Shown in pieces: positions 38,461-48,900 of a DNA stretch of 64,000 nt. The notes below the pieces were generated by a model. The model did no database searches. It was not told the DNA's origin and saw only the letters and a list, made by a program, of their open reading frames with translations. Position 1 is the stretch's first letter; each line of letters opens with the position of its first letter. Source of the DNA: CAZHHH01 sp052400685 (GTDB lineage Bacteria > Bacteroidota > Bacteroidia > Bacteroidales > Marinilabiliaceae); assembly GCA_052400685.1 (NCBI GenBank), contig JBQTGJ010000001.1, one strand, 5' to 3'. A program made the position numbers and the translations under genes.

Positions 38461-38854
38461 TATTGCTGGCATTATTTAAATGAAATTATCTGTGCCGAAA
38501 GCCCGGATTAATTTATCCTGCCTTTATCTGATCACTTACATTTAAGTTTTTTTGAATGCCACGCATTGGCTGTGACTGAAGTAAATTGTTCAGGACGTAA
38601 ACTAAATTAGGGATTTAAATGGATATTCATTTAAATTTATTTTGCAGTATCGTGATACTAAGAAAATATTAATAACCTCGTTATAAAATCACTTGTTTAC
38701 GCCTGTTAAATTGCTTTTATTGATTTGGCGTGTCTTGGCTTCACGTTTTTTTATACGATACTCAGAAATAATTAAGTTTTTTTTAACTCAATATAGAGAT
38801 AGCTTTATTAATAGGCTAAATACATTTTAGTAATGACTTTTTTAATGGAATAAT

Positions 38855-40537
38855 ATGTTTCTAAAAATCCCTGTTTATAGTATTCTCATTTCGTTATTTG
38901 GTATTATTGCTTCATGTGCTAATTCGGATAATGAAAATGCGATAGCTCCTAATTTTTTGTCATCAACGCCTATTGACGGTGCTGATGATGTAGATATATC
39001 ACAAACTGTTAGTGTTGTTTTTGACGAAGTGATTTCCCTGGTGCCCAATCATGGTATTACTGTTAATAACGAACAGGTGGAGGTAATTGTCACTGATCGG
39101 ACGTTAACTTTGGAAGTGAATTTGGAATACGACAGTAATTATATGGTTGTGATACCAGCAGGGAATGTCAAAAATTTGTCAGGAGTAGTACTTCAGCAAA
39201 CTATTGAATTTTCTTTTACAACAAGGATGGCCCCCTCTGCTCCTGCCTTTTATAGTAGTACCCCAATTAATGGAGCAATTCACGTAAATACTTTTTCTCA
39301 GGTTCGTATTCAATTTGATCAGACGGTTGAAAAGACCACTAATTTTAAGCTATCTCTAAATGGAGTCGCTGTCGCTGCCACAATCAGTGATAATATTCTT
39401 ACCGCAGAAACTAATTTGGAACCAGGAGTAGAGTATGAGGTTCGGTTGGATGCCGGATCTGTTGTCAATCTGCAAGGTCTCACTCTGCAAGATGATATCG
39501 CATTTTCTTTTTTTACAGAACCGGTTGCCGAAGTTTCGTCGGAATTAGTTGTGTCAACCCCTTCATCACAAGCGGTTAATGTTTACAATTTTCTTAAAGA
39601 GAATTATGGCAAAAAGTTGATTTCTGCTACCATGGCTAATGTGAATTGGAATATTAATGAAGCGGAATGGGTTTATTTTCATACCGGGAAATATCCTGCT
39701 ATGGCGACGTTTGATTATGTTCACTTGCCTTATTCTCCGGCTAATTGGATTGATTATTCCCAAATTGATTTTGTGGAGGAATGGTGGCGAAATAATGGGT
39801 TGGTAAGTGCGGGATGGCATTGGCTGGTTCCCGCTTCGTCAACGGAAGTGGACAATATTCAAAGTTACACATATAAACCTGAAGAGACTTCTTTCGATGC
39901 CTCGAATGCCTTGGTAGAAGGAACCTGGGAGAATGATTTTGTGAAGGCAGATTTACAAAAGATTGCCGGATATTTAAAGCTTTTGCAGGAACGAAATATC
40001 CCTGTTGTATGGCGTCCATTGCATGAGGCGGCTGGGAATATTTATGCTTATAATAATGGCAAAGCTTGGTTTTGGTGGGGAAGCGATGGCGCAGAAACTT
40101 ATAAGGCGTTGTGGCGGTTTATGTTTAATTATTTTGAAGATAATGGCATTAATAACCTGATTTGGGTCTGGACGACGCAAACCAATGATGCTGATTTTTA
40201 TCCGGGCGATGAATATGTTGATATTATTGGTAGAGATGTTTATAATAATCTTGATTCACAAGAGATTTCCGGGCAATTTGAATTGATTCAATCAACGTAT
40301 CCCAATAAAATTGTGACTTTAAGCGAATGCGGTTCTGTCGCTGATATCTCAGGGCAATGGCAAAGTGGCGCCAGATGGTCGTGGTTTATGCCGTGGTACG
40401 ATTATGATAGGACCAATGACGTTAACGAAGCCGATTTTTCTGAAACTGATCATGAACATGCTAATGCTGCCTGGTGGAGTGATGCCATGAGTCAGCAATA
40501 CGTCATTTCCCGTGATGAGATGCCGGATCTAAAATAA
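38855..40537 (+). CDS. GH26 endo-beta-1,4-mannanase with two Ig-like domains
   Basis: 560-residue lipoprotein (lipobox IIASC). Two Big_5-type Ig-like domains (about 30-127 and 131-223) precede a GH26 (beta/alpha)8 catalytic domain (about 235-555). The acid/base is expected at E391 in RPLHEA and the nucleophile at E491 in TLSECGSV; both are the conserved GH26 positions. GWHWLVPAS and KAWFWWGSDG fit mannan-active members. The Ig domains probably act as a stalk from the outer membrane. It begins the group of glycosidase genes after the second sus operon. Confidence 0.9.
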   Translation: MFLKIPVYSILISLFGIIASCANSDNENAIAPNFLSSTPIDGADDVDISQTVSVVFDEVISLVPNHGITVNNEQVEVIVTDRTLTLEVNLEYDSNYMVVIPAGNVKNLSGVVLQQTIEFSFTTRMAPSAPAFYSSTPINGAIHVNTFSQVRIQFDQTVEKTTNFKLSLNGVAVAATISDNILTAETNLEPGVEYEVRLDAGSVVNLQGLTLQDDIAFSFFTEPVAEVSSELVVSTPSSQAVNVYNFLKENYGKKLISATMANVNWNINEAEWVYFHTGKYPAMATFDYVHLPYSPANWIDYSQIDFVEEWWRNNGLVSAGWHWLVPASSTEVDNIQSYTYKPEETSFDASNALVEGTWENDFVKADLQKIAGYLKLLQERNIPVVWRPLHEAAGNIYAYNNGKAWFWWGSDGAETYKALWRFMFNYFEDNGINNLIWVWTTQTNDADFYPGDEYVDIIGRDVYNNLDSQEISGQFELIQSTYPNKIVTLSECGSVADISGQWQSGARWSWFMPWYDYDRTNDVNEADFSETDHEHANAAWWSDAMSQQYVISRDEMPDLK

Positions 40538-40572
40538 TGTCCTTTTTATTGTTTGGTAAATGTAAAGCTAGT

Positions 40573-40601
40573 AATCAGGAATGAGTGTGGGTTGCCTGAT
40601 T
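40573..40601 (+). terminator. Weak hairpin between GH26 and GH5 genes
   Basis: A 7-bp stem AATCAGG / CCTGATT has a 15-nt loop and a short T-rich tail. It could be an attenuator or a weak terminator. Confidence 0.3.
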
Positions 40602-40632
40602 TTGTATTAAATGTACGTAAAATGTTAGTCCC

Positions 40633-41619
40633 GTGGGTTTTAAAAGTAAGATAGTTGGTGCGATAATTCTTTTCGCAGGAGTTTTGGCTTCATGTCACAA
40701 AGAGCCTTATTCGGTGGTTTTTAGTACTAATGAAGGGTTTTTGCAGGATGCGAATGGAAGTGAGTTCCTAATCAGGGGCGTTAATGTCCCTTTTGCCTGG
40801 CATCCTGTGAAATCGTACCAGGCTCTTGACGAAATTGCCCGACAAAAGGCGAACTGCGTTCGTATTGTTTGGGAAAGCTCTTTGCCGGCCAGTGGTCTTG
40901 ATTCTATTCTTCAAAAGAGTATAGATTTAAATATGATACCAATCGTTGAGTTGCATGATGCTACCGGCGATTCAACAGCTACAAAACTTTATCAAATGGC
41001 AACCTATTTTGTCAGCGATGAGATGAAGTCTGTAATTCAAAAATATGAGTCCTATCTGTTGATTAATATTGCCAACGAATGGGGTGATAATAATCTTAAA
41101 GCTGAATATTGGCGAGACGCTTATAAGGAATGTATTTCTCTTTTGCGTAATTCGGGTTATCGATCTACTATTGTGATTGATGCACCCGGATGGGGGCAAA
41201 ATATCGATCCTGTTTTGTTGTACGGTCAAGCACTTATAGATTACGATCCTTTGCACAATTTGTTGTTCTCCATTCATATGTATGGTTCCTGGAACGATGA
41301 AGAAAAAATCAGACACGCCCTACAGGACGCCGTAAATCAATCTCTTCCCATTGTAGTGGGTGAGTTTGGTTATCATTACAATGAGGGTAATAATAATCTG
41401 AACTGTAAGGTTAATCATGAACAAATATTAGAGGTTTGTGCTGAGTTGAATATAGGGTTTTTAGCGTGGTCGTGGAGTGGTAATAATGAAGTAAATCAGT
41501 GGCTCGACCTGGTGACAAATGACGATTGGAAAACGTTGACTGATTGGGGGAAGGCGATTTTTAACTCTCCTTTGGGGATTAAGGAAACAGCCCGTAAAGC
41601 CAGTGTTTTTAATGATTAG
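40633..41619 (+). CDS. GH5 (subfamily 8-like) beta-mannanase lipoprotein
   Basis: 328 residues. The start must be GTG at 40633: an in-frame stop lies at 40618 and no ATG precedes the signal peptide. The lipobox is GVLASC. The single GH5 domain has its acid/base at E149 in NIANEWGD and its nucleophile at E244 in VVGEFGYH. FLIRGVNVPFAWHP and AWSWSGNN at the ends are typical of GH5_8 mannanases. It would share the mannan backbone with the GH26 and GH5_7 enzymes. Subfamily is by pattern only. Confidence 0.85.
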   Translation: MGFKSKIVGAIILFAGVLASCHKEPYSVVFSTNEGFLQDANGSEFLIRGVNVPFAWHPVKSYQALDEIARQKANCVRIVWESSLPASGLDSILQKSIDLNMIPIVELHDATGDSTATKLYQMATYFVSDEMKSVIQKYESYLLINIANEWGDNNLKAEYWRDAYKECISLLRNSGYRSTIVIDAPGWGQNIDPVLLYGQALIDYDPLHNLLFSIHMYGSWNDEEKIRHALQDAVNQSLPIVVGEFGYHYNEGNNNLNCKVNHEQILEVCAELNIGFLAWSWSGNNEVNQWLDLVTNDDWKTLTDWGKAIFNSPLGIKETARKASVFND

Positions 41620-41631
41620 TGAGAGTGTGGG

Positions 41632-41650
41632 ATGAAACGAGCCATGAGAA
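41632..41650 (+). repeat. Exact 19-mer shared with 50544 (copy 1)
   Basis: ATGAAACGAGCCATGAGAA occurs here and at 50544-50562. Both open a short reading frame beginning MKRAMR (24 codons here). The meaning is unknown. Confidence 0.5.
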
Positions 41651-41742
41651 CATCTTTTTGTACAGAAGGAACGAAGTTTGGCAAAGTGAATGATTATGGT
41701 ATATGAGTTCTGTTATTTTTGAAAAATAAAACGGTTACGGTT

Positions 41743-43116
41743 ATGAGTAAAGTGTTGATAATATTAGCTGTGCAGCTGTTGTTTTGTACAAGCTGTTCAA
41801 AAAGCGAGAATAGCACAAGGCCGGCTCCGCAATTTGAAGCAAGTACACCTGAGAATAATGAAACCAAAGTAAAACTTTCAACCAATGTTGAAGTTGTTTT
41901 TGATGAGGTGATTTCTTTGGCTGCCAATCACGGGATAATGATTAATCAAGCGCCGGCAGATGTGACGGCTTCTTTTACGAAGTTAATTTTTGCTGTTGAA
42001 TTAGCCTATGATACCAGTTATTCAATCAGGATTCCCCAAGGTGCTGTTGTTAATACTTTTGGTGTGCCGCTGGATTACGATGTTCAGTTGTCTTTTTCCA
42101 CTGAAGAGCAGGTTGAGATTAATTCTACTTCCCTGCAATTTGTGGCCAATATGGGTGTTGGATGGAACCTTGGCAATACTCTGGATGCAAAAGGAATTGA
42201 TGAGACAGTTTGGGGAAATCCGAAAACGACGAAAGATTTGATTGATGCAGTTCATGCCAAAGGATTTAAAACTTTGAGAATCCCGGTGACCTGGCAGTAT
42301 CATATGGGGCCAGCGCCCGATTATACCATCGAAAAGGTGTGGCTCGACAGGGTTGAGGAGGTCGTGAATTATGGTCTGGAGAATGAGATGGTTGTGATCG
42401 TGAATATTCACCACGATGAAGAGTGGATTGTCCCGGAATATGATAATTTGGCGGTTGTAAAAGATCAATTGGGAAAGGTCTGGACTCAGATAGCCGTTCG
42501 TTTTAAAGATTACAGTGATAATTTAATTTTTGAAACACTGAATGAGCCCCGATTAAAAGATTCTAAGGAGGAATGGACAGGGGGAACTACCGAAGGGCGC
42601 GATTGTATCAACCAATTGCATCAGGTGGCTGTTGAGTCTATTAGAGCTACCGGGGGCGGTAATGACAAAAGGTATATTATGGTTTCTCCTTATGCCGCCT
42701 CCTCAAGCCAGGTGGCCATTGATGGGTTAATATTACCTTCATCTGTTAATCTTATCGTTTCCGTGCATAATTATTTCCCTTATGAATTTGCTTTGGCAGT
42801 AACGGGTTTTAGTACCCAATGGGGTACCGATGCCGAAAAAATAGCGCTTGAAGCCGAACTTGACCGTGTGGTTAATAAATTTATTAATAACGGAATAGCC
42901 GTTGTAATGGGCGAGTGGGGCAGCTTGAATCACGATAATTTGAGCGAACGTGCTGAGCATGCTGCATATTATGCCAACGAATGTATTCTTAGAGGGATTT
43001 GTCCTGTTTGGTGGGATAATGGAAATCTCAGTGATTTTGGAATCATCAACCGGGATAGTTATCAATGGGCTTTTCCTGAGATTGCAGAAGCCATTGTTAA
43101 TGCCGGTAACAATTAA
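41743..43116 (+). CDS. GH5 (subfamily 4-like) endo-beta-glucanase with an Ig-like domain
   Basis: 457 residues from ATG 41743 (TTG 41719 would add eight residues). The lipobox is LFCTSC. One Big_5-like domain (about residues 25-120) closely resembles the first Ig domain of the GH26 enzyme. The GH5 domain opens with GVGWNLGNTLDA and WGNPKTT, the GH5_4 pattern. The acid/base is E268 in ETLNEPR and the nucleophile E391 in VVMGEWGS. GH5_4 members act on xyloglucan, mixed-linkage glucan, CMC or glucomannan. Its presence points to glucomannan or a plant cell-wall mixture as substrate. Confidence 0.87.
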   Translation: MSKVLIILAVQLLFCTSCSKSENSTRPAPQFEASTPENNETKVKLSTNVEVVFDEVISLAANHGIMINQAPADVTASFTKLIFAVELAYDTSYSIRIPQGAVVNTFGVPLDYDVQLSFSTEEQVEINSTSLQFVANMGVGWNLGNTLDAKGIDETVWGNPKTTKDLIDAVHAKGFKTLRIPVTWQYHMGPAPDYTIEKVWLDRVEEVVNYGLENEMVVIVNIHHDEEWIVPEYDNLAVVKDQLGKVWTQIAVRFKDYSDNLIFETLNEPRLKDSKEEWTGGTTEGRDCINQLHQVAVESIRATGGGNDKRYIMVSPYAASSSQVAIDGLILPSSVNLIVSVHNYFPYEFALAVTGFSTQWGTDAEKIALEAELDRVVNKFINNGIAVVMGEWGSLNHDNLSERAEHAAYYANECILRGICPVWWDNGNLSDFGIINRDSYQWAFPEIAEAIVNAGNN

Positions 43117-43296
43117 AACTTCAATAAAGCGATTCGTTAGAAAGTGTTTCTTTACACACATAAATGACCAATTCGTGTCGTTACGATAATGCATTGTTTT
43201 TGAATTTTTGATTAGGACGTCACAAAGACAAGGCTTTTGAAGATTTAAAACTGAAGGAGCCTATTTATTGTTTAGCTTTGCGTACATTTTTGAGAT

Positions 43297-44439
43297 ATGC
43301 TATCAGCAAAATTATTTTTTCAGGAGCGGAAGTTTTTTGCGCCTGCATTTATGTATGCCTCGTTTGCATTAGTGTTTAGTACGTGGATTATATACATCCC
43401 CTTTATTGTTGAAAAGCTTCAGATATCAGAAGGCAAACTTGGCGCTGCCTTATTTATGGCTTCTTTGGGATCGTTGGTAATGATTCCTGCCAGTAACAGA
43501 TTGATCGATCGTCTTGGCGTCGGTCGCCAGGCTTTTTGGGGTTTTATATTGTATGGCACCTCATTGTATGGCATCTTTTTGGCTTCGAATTACACCTGGC
43601 TTATTATTGCGTTGTTTTATTATGGTATGACCAGTGCTGTGTTTTCCATTGCTTTAAATTCAATGGTCGCAGAGATTGAAAAGCAGGCCGGCAAGTATAT
43701 CATGACCGGGACGCATGGATTTTGGAGTATTGGGGGTATCATTGGAGCTTCGTTGGGGAGCTTTGTGGCCGGGAAGTTTAACATGCCATTGGTGCATATT
43801 ACCGTTTTATTGGTGGTATTGTTAACCGTTCAAGCAGGTCTGCGGAAGGAATATATTAATGTGAAAAGTACGGTACGTATCAAAAGTGTCAGTCGTTCTT
43901 TCCCTTTTAAACCATTGGTGATTATTGCGTCTATTGCCATGTTAATGATGGCTTCAGAAGGCGCCATTGCCGATTGGAGCGGATTGTTTTTAAAGCACGT
44001 GGTAATGGTGGCAGTGCAATATCTGGGTTTGGGTTATGCCTTTTTTTCAGGGGGTATGGCTCTGGGACGTTTTACCGGCGATGCTTTGAGCTACCGGTTT
44101 GGCTCGTGGAAGCTTTTAAGTTATGCCATGGCAACGAGTTTGTTGGGCTTTGGCCTGGTGTTGACCACCGTTCCTCTGGCAACTTTCTTCGGTTTCTTTG
44201 TTATTGGTCTGGGCTTTTCGATTATAGTGCCGGAATTATATCGTTTGGCATCTAATATTGAAGGGGTACGTGCGGCCGATGGTATTTCAATCATTGCAGC
44301 GACTTCGAATATAGGTATGCTTGCCGGTCCGGCTTTTCTTGGTTTTATTGCCGAAGTGTATGGCCTGTTTTTTAGTTTCGTCGCTCTCTCCTGTTTTGTT
44401 TTGTTGGCATTGGTCCTCACGACTGTGCGCAAAGGCTAA
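43297..44439 (+). CDS. Major facilitator superfamily transporter
   Basis: 380 residues with twelve predicted helices, without a signal peptide, for the cytoplasmic membrane. The family motif between helices 2 and 3 appears as NRLIDRLGVGRQAFWG. GTHGFWSIGGIIGASLG and the second-half ALGRFTGDALSYRFGSWK are like the fucose-permease/YbjJ branch. It could import mannose or manno-oligosaccharides released by the locus, an inference from position only. The 180-base gap before it contains a possible very degenerate repeat near 43140-43190. Confidence 0.82.
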   Translation: MLSAKLFFQERKFFAPAFMYASFALVFSTWIIYIPFIVEKLQISEGKLGAALFMASLGSLVMIPASNRLIDRLGVGRQAFWGFILYGTSLYGIFLASNYTWLIIALFYYGMTSAVFSIALNSMVAEIEKQAGKYIMTGTHGFWSIGGIIGASLGSFVAGKFNMPLVHITVLLVVLLTVQAGLRKEYINVKSTVRIKSVSRSFPFKPLVIIASIAMLMMASEGAIADWSGLFLKHVVMVAVQYLGLGYAFFSGGMALGRFTGDALSYRFGSWKLLSYAMATSLLGFGLVLTTVPLATFFGFFVIGLGFSIIVPELYRLASNIEGVRAADGISIIAATSNIGMLAGPAFLGFIAEVYGLFFSFVALSCFVLLALVLTTVRKG

Positions 44440-44893
44440 TTTCGATTATGATGTTGCCTAGACTGTTTAAAATGTGTTATTTGCAATAACAAAAATTTGG
44501 CGTTTTGATTTTTTCGTCTAAATTTGTAAATAGTTGTTAATTTATTCTTAACTGGTGTTTGTCCGAAAAGACTTGTGTTGCATAATAAAATTTTATTTTT
44601 GAGGATTTTGAAGCTTTGAGAATGTTAGTTTATTGTTGTGAATAAACATCTTGAGAGTACGCATAATATAGGGTCGGATTTTATAGTCAGACTTAAAATG
44701 CATGCAGCAATTTAATATCTATGAAGAAATAAAACAGCTGTAATTTTAAAGAGTCGTTTTATTTGGCCTTAACGTGAACCGCTTTTACTGATGAAAAGAA
44801 TATATGTTTTGATGTCTCTAAGTCATTGAAATTAATGTTCTTAATTTGTGATGAGTTTCATTCGGCCTAAAACAAAAATTAAATTTTGTGCGA
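44440..44893 (+). other. Intergenic region before the giant-protein cluster
   Basis: 454 AT-rich bases with one dispersed repeat (44552-44670). The rest presumably contains the promoter for the secreted helical protein; no clear box was picked. Confidence 0.5.
44552..44670 (-). repeat. Dispersed intergenic repeat, copy 9 (inverted)
   Basis: Starts GGTGTTTGTCCGAAAAG, the reverse complement of the right end of copy 6. It keeps GAGAATGTTAGTTTA and AATAAACATCTTGAGAG of the inverted core, with more divergence than copy 8. Confidence 0.6.
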
Positions 44894-45790
44894 ATGAAAC
44901 ATCTATTTCTACTTCTTTTTCTGTTTTTTGAATTTGTTGCGTTTGGACAGGTGACTGAATATTTTGACGAATATAGGGTGACCCGTACAAGTGATCTTAG
45001 TAAAGAAAAAAAATTGTTGAATGAAACAGAGCATTTAACAGAAATATTGCTTCCCTATTTTAACGATTCCTTATTTTATGTTCGCCAAAAGGCTTACTCT
45101 TTCATTTTCCGGAAAGGTATGTCTGTTGCAGCCAGTGAAAAAGCATCTTATATTATTTTATTATTAAAAGGGTGTGATGATGCCGATGGTGGTATTATAG
45201 GGCAGAATATGATGTGGTTGCAATCATTTAGCCGTAGCGATTATACCGACGATGCAAAGTTTTTTATCAATAAGTTGCTTAATAAAAAACGGTTGCCACA
45301 CCGAAAGCGATTGATCATGTTGGCAGGATATGTTGGAGCGGGCAAAGAAATATTGCAGCGACAATTGCTACAGCAAAATTTATCTTCCAAGGAACGTTGG
45401 TATATCCATTTAGCATTAGCCCGTTTGGGCGTGCAACAGAGTATTGATTTTTGTTCTCAAACATTTGATTCATTGCCTCTCGATAATAATTTGGTAGAAT
45501 ATGTAATGCCGGATATTATTTATACCCGCCAGAAGGCTTTATTGGATTTATGTATTGAACACCTTAATAGCGACCAGCTGGCCTGTATGACTGCCGATCC
45601 TGACAATGAAAAGCCTGTTTTATGCGGGTATCGAATTTTGGAACTATTGGCGCCGGTTATCGAAAGCTTTCCGATTGGTGTCAGTGCAATTGGTGGTCTT
45701 GATACGCCCGATTACCGTGCGGCATTGTTAACGGCTCGTCAATGGTTTTTTGAAAATCAGGATTTTCACGTGCGAGCTGATTTTTTTTGA
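44894..45790 (+). CDS. Secreted all-helical protein of unknown function
   Basis: 298 residues from ATG 44894 (a GTG at 44888 is the alternative). It has a signal peptide ending VAFGQ. The mature part is alpha-helical with HEAT-like pairs (YFNDSLFYVRQKAYSFIF, LPHRKRLIMLAGYVG, SSKERWYIHLALARLGVQQ). I recognise no named family. It sits just before the giant exported proteins on the same strand, separated by a dispersed repeat. It could be an accessory periplasmic scaffold, but that is only context. Confidence 0.7.
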   Translation: MKHLFLLLFLFFEFVAFGQVTEYFDEYRVTRTSDLSKEKKLLNETEHLTEILLPYFNDSLFYVRQKAYSFIFRKGMSVAASEKASYIILLLKGCDDADGGIIGQNMMWLQSFSRSDYTDDAKFFINKLLNKKRLPHRKRLIMLAGYVGAGKEILQRQLLQQNLSSKERWYIHLALARLGVQQSIDFCSQTFDSLPLDNNLVEYVMPDIIYTRQKALLDLCIEHLNSDQLACMTADPDNEKPVLCGYRILELLAPVIESFPIGVSAIGGLDTPDYRAALLTARQWFFENQDFHVRADFF

Positions 45791-45807
45791 TGGTTGTATA
45801 TAATTAG

Positions 45808-45944
45808 AGTCTGTCCATAAACTAAGTGTTTGCAAGAAAGCTTTTGTGAAAGATAAAGGAAGTTTCATTTTTGAGGTTTGCGATGCTCGAAAAATGTGAG
45901 TTTACTGGGGTAAATGACCATGTTGAAAGCGAGCGTAACGCAAG
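45808..45944 (-). repeat. Dispersed intergenic repeat, copy 10 (inverted)
   Basis: 137 bp. AGTCTGTCCATAAACTAAGT matches the reverse complement of the right end of copy 4, and AAAAATGTGAGTTTACTG, GTAAATGACCATGTTGAAAG and CGTAACGCAAG match the inverted core. The flanks both read AATTAG (45802-45807 and 45945-45950), a possible target duplication. The far end is shorter than in copy 4. Confidence 0.75.
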
Positions 45945-45977
45945 AATTAGTTGTAACAGTTAAAATTCTAACCTAAC

Positions 45978-48900
45978 ATGTTGCATAATAATTATTTATA
46001 TTGGTTTTGTCTTTCCGTTTTTGCCTTGGCGATGTTTTCTCGGGGTGAGGTTAATGCCGCTCAAGTTGACATTCTGGCTCAGGTTGAGCAGTTGAGAGTT
46101 GTTAATGAGAAGAAAATTACGGCTGCTTTTGAAGCGATGGCTGCGGTTAAACAAGCTGGTGCTTATATTGATTCATTTTCCGATTTGGTGGAAAGTGGTG
46201 AGATAACCTTGCCTGTAGGAGTCAGAAAAGGTGATTATGAGCTTATCATCAGGGAGATTACCTATAATCAGGAGACCGGTAAAAATCGTGTTTATGCCTC
46301 TTGTGCCTTTAAGTTTAAGGAAGATGGACAAAAAATTGCTTTTGATGGATACGCCGATATTGAAGGTCAAAAGGGTTTGGGAACAAATGGCTTTCTTGAG
46401 TTGATAAGCCCTGTGAGACGTGATTTGGGACATGGTTTAATTCTTGTTTTTAATGTCGGGACAAAGGTTAATTTTGGGTGTGATGGCGTTGAATCTTTTT
46501 ATGCTAAGATGGATTTATTGGTTGATTCCACTAAAATTAAACCAGTGGATGCAAATGGTAATTGCACAGGTGGCATGCTTAGCACTTCTTTTGATTCTTA
46601 CTTTGATGATTTCGATAATTTTACGGCGAGCCTCGATTTTAATCAGTCGTTCGGTTTTGAGGGGCTTGATGGTTTCGTTTTTACGCTGCATGGCGCGACA
46701 TTGGACCAAAGCGATGAATCTACACCCGCTATGGCTGTATTCCCCCAGGATTATGGAGTGGAAGCAGATGAAACAATGCGTAACTTATGGAAAGGCGTCG
46801 CAGTGACGAGTGCTTCTGTTGTTTTGCCCAATTTTTTTTCAAAATCGTCTACGAACCCCGAGGGCGATCAGGAGAAACCTATGACCGATAGAATTACATT
46901 GGCATTAGAAAATGTAATTATTGATGCTAATGGCTTTTCAGCTAAGTCCGTTACCAGTCCTGATATTTTTAGTAGTGAATTATTGGATAAAGATAAGTGG
47001 GATATTTCATTGAGGGAGTTTTCGTTGGAGCTACTGAAGGGGGATGTTGCCGGTCTTGGCTTCGGTGGTGATATTAATATTCCGCCGTTTGGTAAAAATT
47101 CGTTGTTACCCTATAAGGCTTCTTTTAATCATAGTACCAATAATTATGATTTTCAGATAGGGTTGTCGGGAAAATATGACTTTCCTGTTTTAGGCAGTAC
47201 TGTCGATTTAAACAGTAATTCCTATATCGAGATTGAAGTTGCAAACGGAGGAATATATCCGACTATTAATGCTTGTGGTTTACTGTCTGTTAATGCGCCG
47301 CTTAGCAATAGAGATGATGCAAAAAAGTTGAAAATACCCGATATCCCATTTGAAAATATGCAGATCAGTCGTTCTGCTCCTTATTTTAAAATTGGCTCAG
47401 TAGGCTTAACAGGTGAATTGAAATCACCTGAGTTGGCAGGCTTTCAGCTTAAAATTGACAGTATTGCTCCTTTTAACAATGATGAAGGCAGTGGTTTAGC
47501 TTTTAATGTAGGCGTAAAGTTAAGTGAGATTTTTGGCGGTAACGCCGGCGTGCAATTGTATGGTGATTATGTGGGATGGAAGTTTGATCACGTTGGTGTC
47601 GATGAGATTTTTGTGGATTATAAATCGGGCGGTTATAGTATGAGTGGCTCTGTGAAATTTGAAGATGGTGATGAAATATATGGGACAGGGTTTCGGGGCG
47701 ACATCACATTTGGATTGTTAAATAAGTTTCAGTTTGATGCTGTGGCGGTATTTGGCAAAAAAGATGATTATCGGTATTTTTTGACCGATGTATTTTATGA
47801 AACGTCGCCTGCTTCAGGTCTAATTCTCGCGCCTACGCCTATCTCTTTCTACGGTTTTGGTGGTGGTTTGTATCGAAAGATGCAACAATCCAGTGGTTTG
47901 GGAGCTCATAGTGATTTTGGAAAGTCGCTGTCTGGGATCAATTATGTGCCGGATAAAAGTGTAGGGATGGGTTTTATGACATCTACAAAATTTGGGTTGG
48001 CAGGCGTTTCAGCGGCTTTTAATTCAAAAGTGAGTTTCGAAATTCAGTTTAATGATGATGGCGGGTTGAATTTTGTACAGTTACGGGGAGATGCTGCTTT
48101 TATGGATGACCCCGCTAAATGGGGCGGATTGGCTGATAATATTAATGAAGCTGTTGGAAAGTTGGAGCAGAAAGGTGGAAAGCTGAAACTTTCTGCTAAA
48201 AGTGACTTAGCTATTCCTGAAAATAAAAAGTCGGGATTTTTAACGGCTTCATTGTTGATGGAGTATGATGCGGCCAACCATGTTTTTAATGCAGACTTGA
48301 ATTCTTATCTCAATGCCGGGTTTATAAAAGGGGTGGGTGACAATGACCGAATGGGCTGGGCTTCAATACGCATTGCTGATGATAAATGGCATGCATACCT
48401 TGGAACACCTAAAGATCGGCTTGGGGTGGAAATATTGGGATTGACCCGTACTGACAGTTATTTTATGATTGGTGATGATGTGCCTGAATTGCCAAGTCCT
48501 CCCGATAAAGTACTTAAAAATTTGAGCCGTTCCAAACAGCTGAAGCTATCTAATCGTAGTACTTATGATATGGCACAGGGTAGCGGTATCGCTTTCGGAC
48601 AGTCAATGAGTGTTGATTTCAAGGCTGAGTTGATGCCTTTTTATGCCTCGATGGGTGTCGGTATGGGGGCTGAATTCCTTTTGAAGAATTATGGCGTTAA
48701 CGCCTATTGCGCCGGAGGTGAACCCCCTTTGGGTATTAACGGGTGGTATGCCAGAGCGCAAGCCTGGGCATGGGTGGAAGCCGATATTGGCTTACAAGCC
48801 ACATTGTTTGGACATCGCAAAAAGTTTAGCATCCTTGACATTGCGGCCAGTACCTTATTGGAAGGTGCCGGACCTAATCCTTTTTATTTTTCGGGTGCTG

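Larger units (their letters stand above)
38144..38854 (+). other. Intergenic region before the GH26 gene
   Basis: 710 bases hold a terminator-like hairpin, one dispersed repeat (38337-38460), a short palindrome GTCCTGTAAGGAC near 38288 and an inverted repeat AGTATCGTGATACT near 38646. The latter could be a regulator site for the glycosidase genes. No gene is seen. Confidence 0.55.

Noticed and set aside
43130..43200. Eleventh repeat copy between the GH5_4 and MFS genes
   Set aside because: Only AAATGACCA and CGTTACG resemble the core; too degenerate to call.
44894..45790. Helical secreted protein as a member of the toxin locus
   Set aside because: It has no toxin, immunity or T9SS feature and is separated from the giants by a repeat; kept as unknown.
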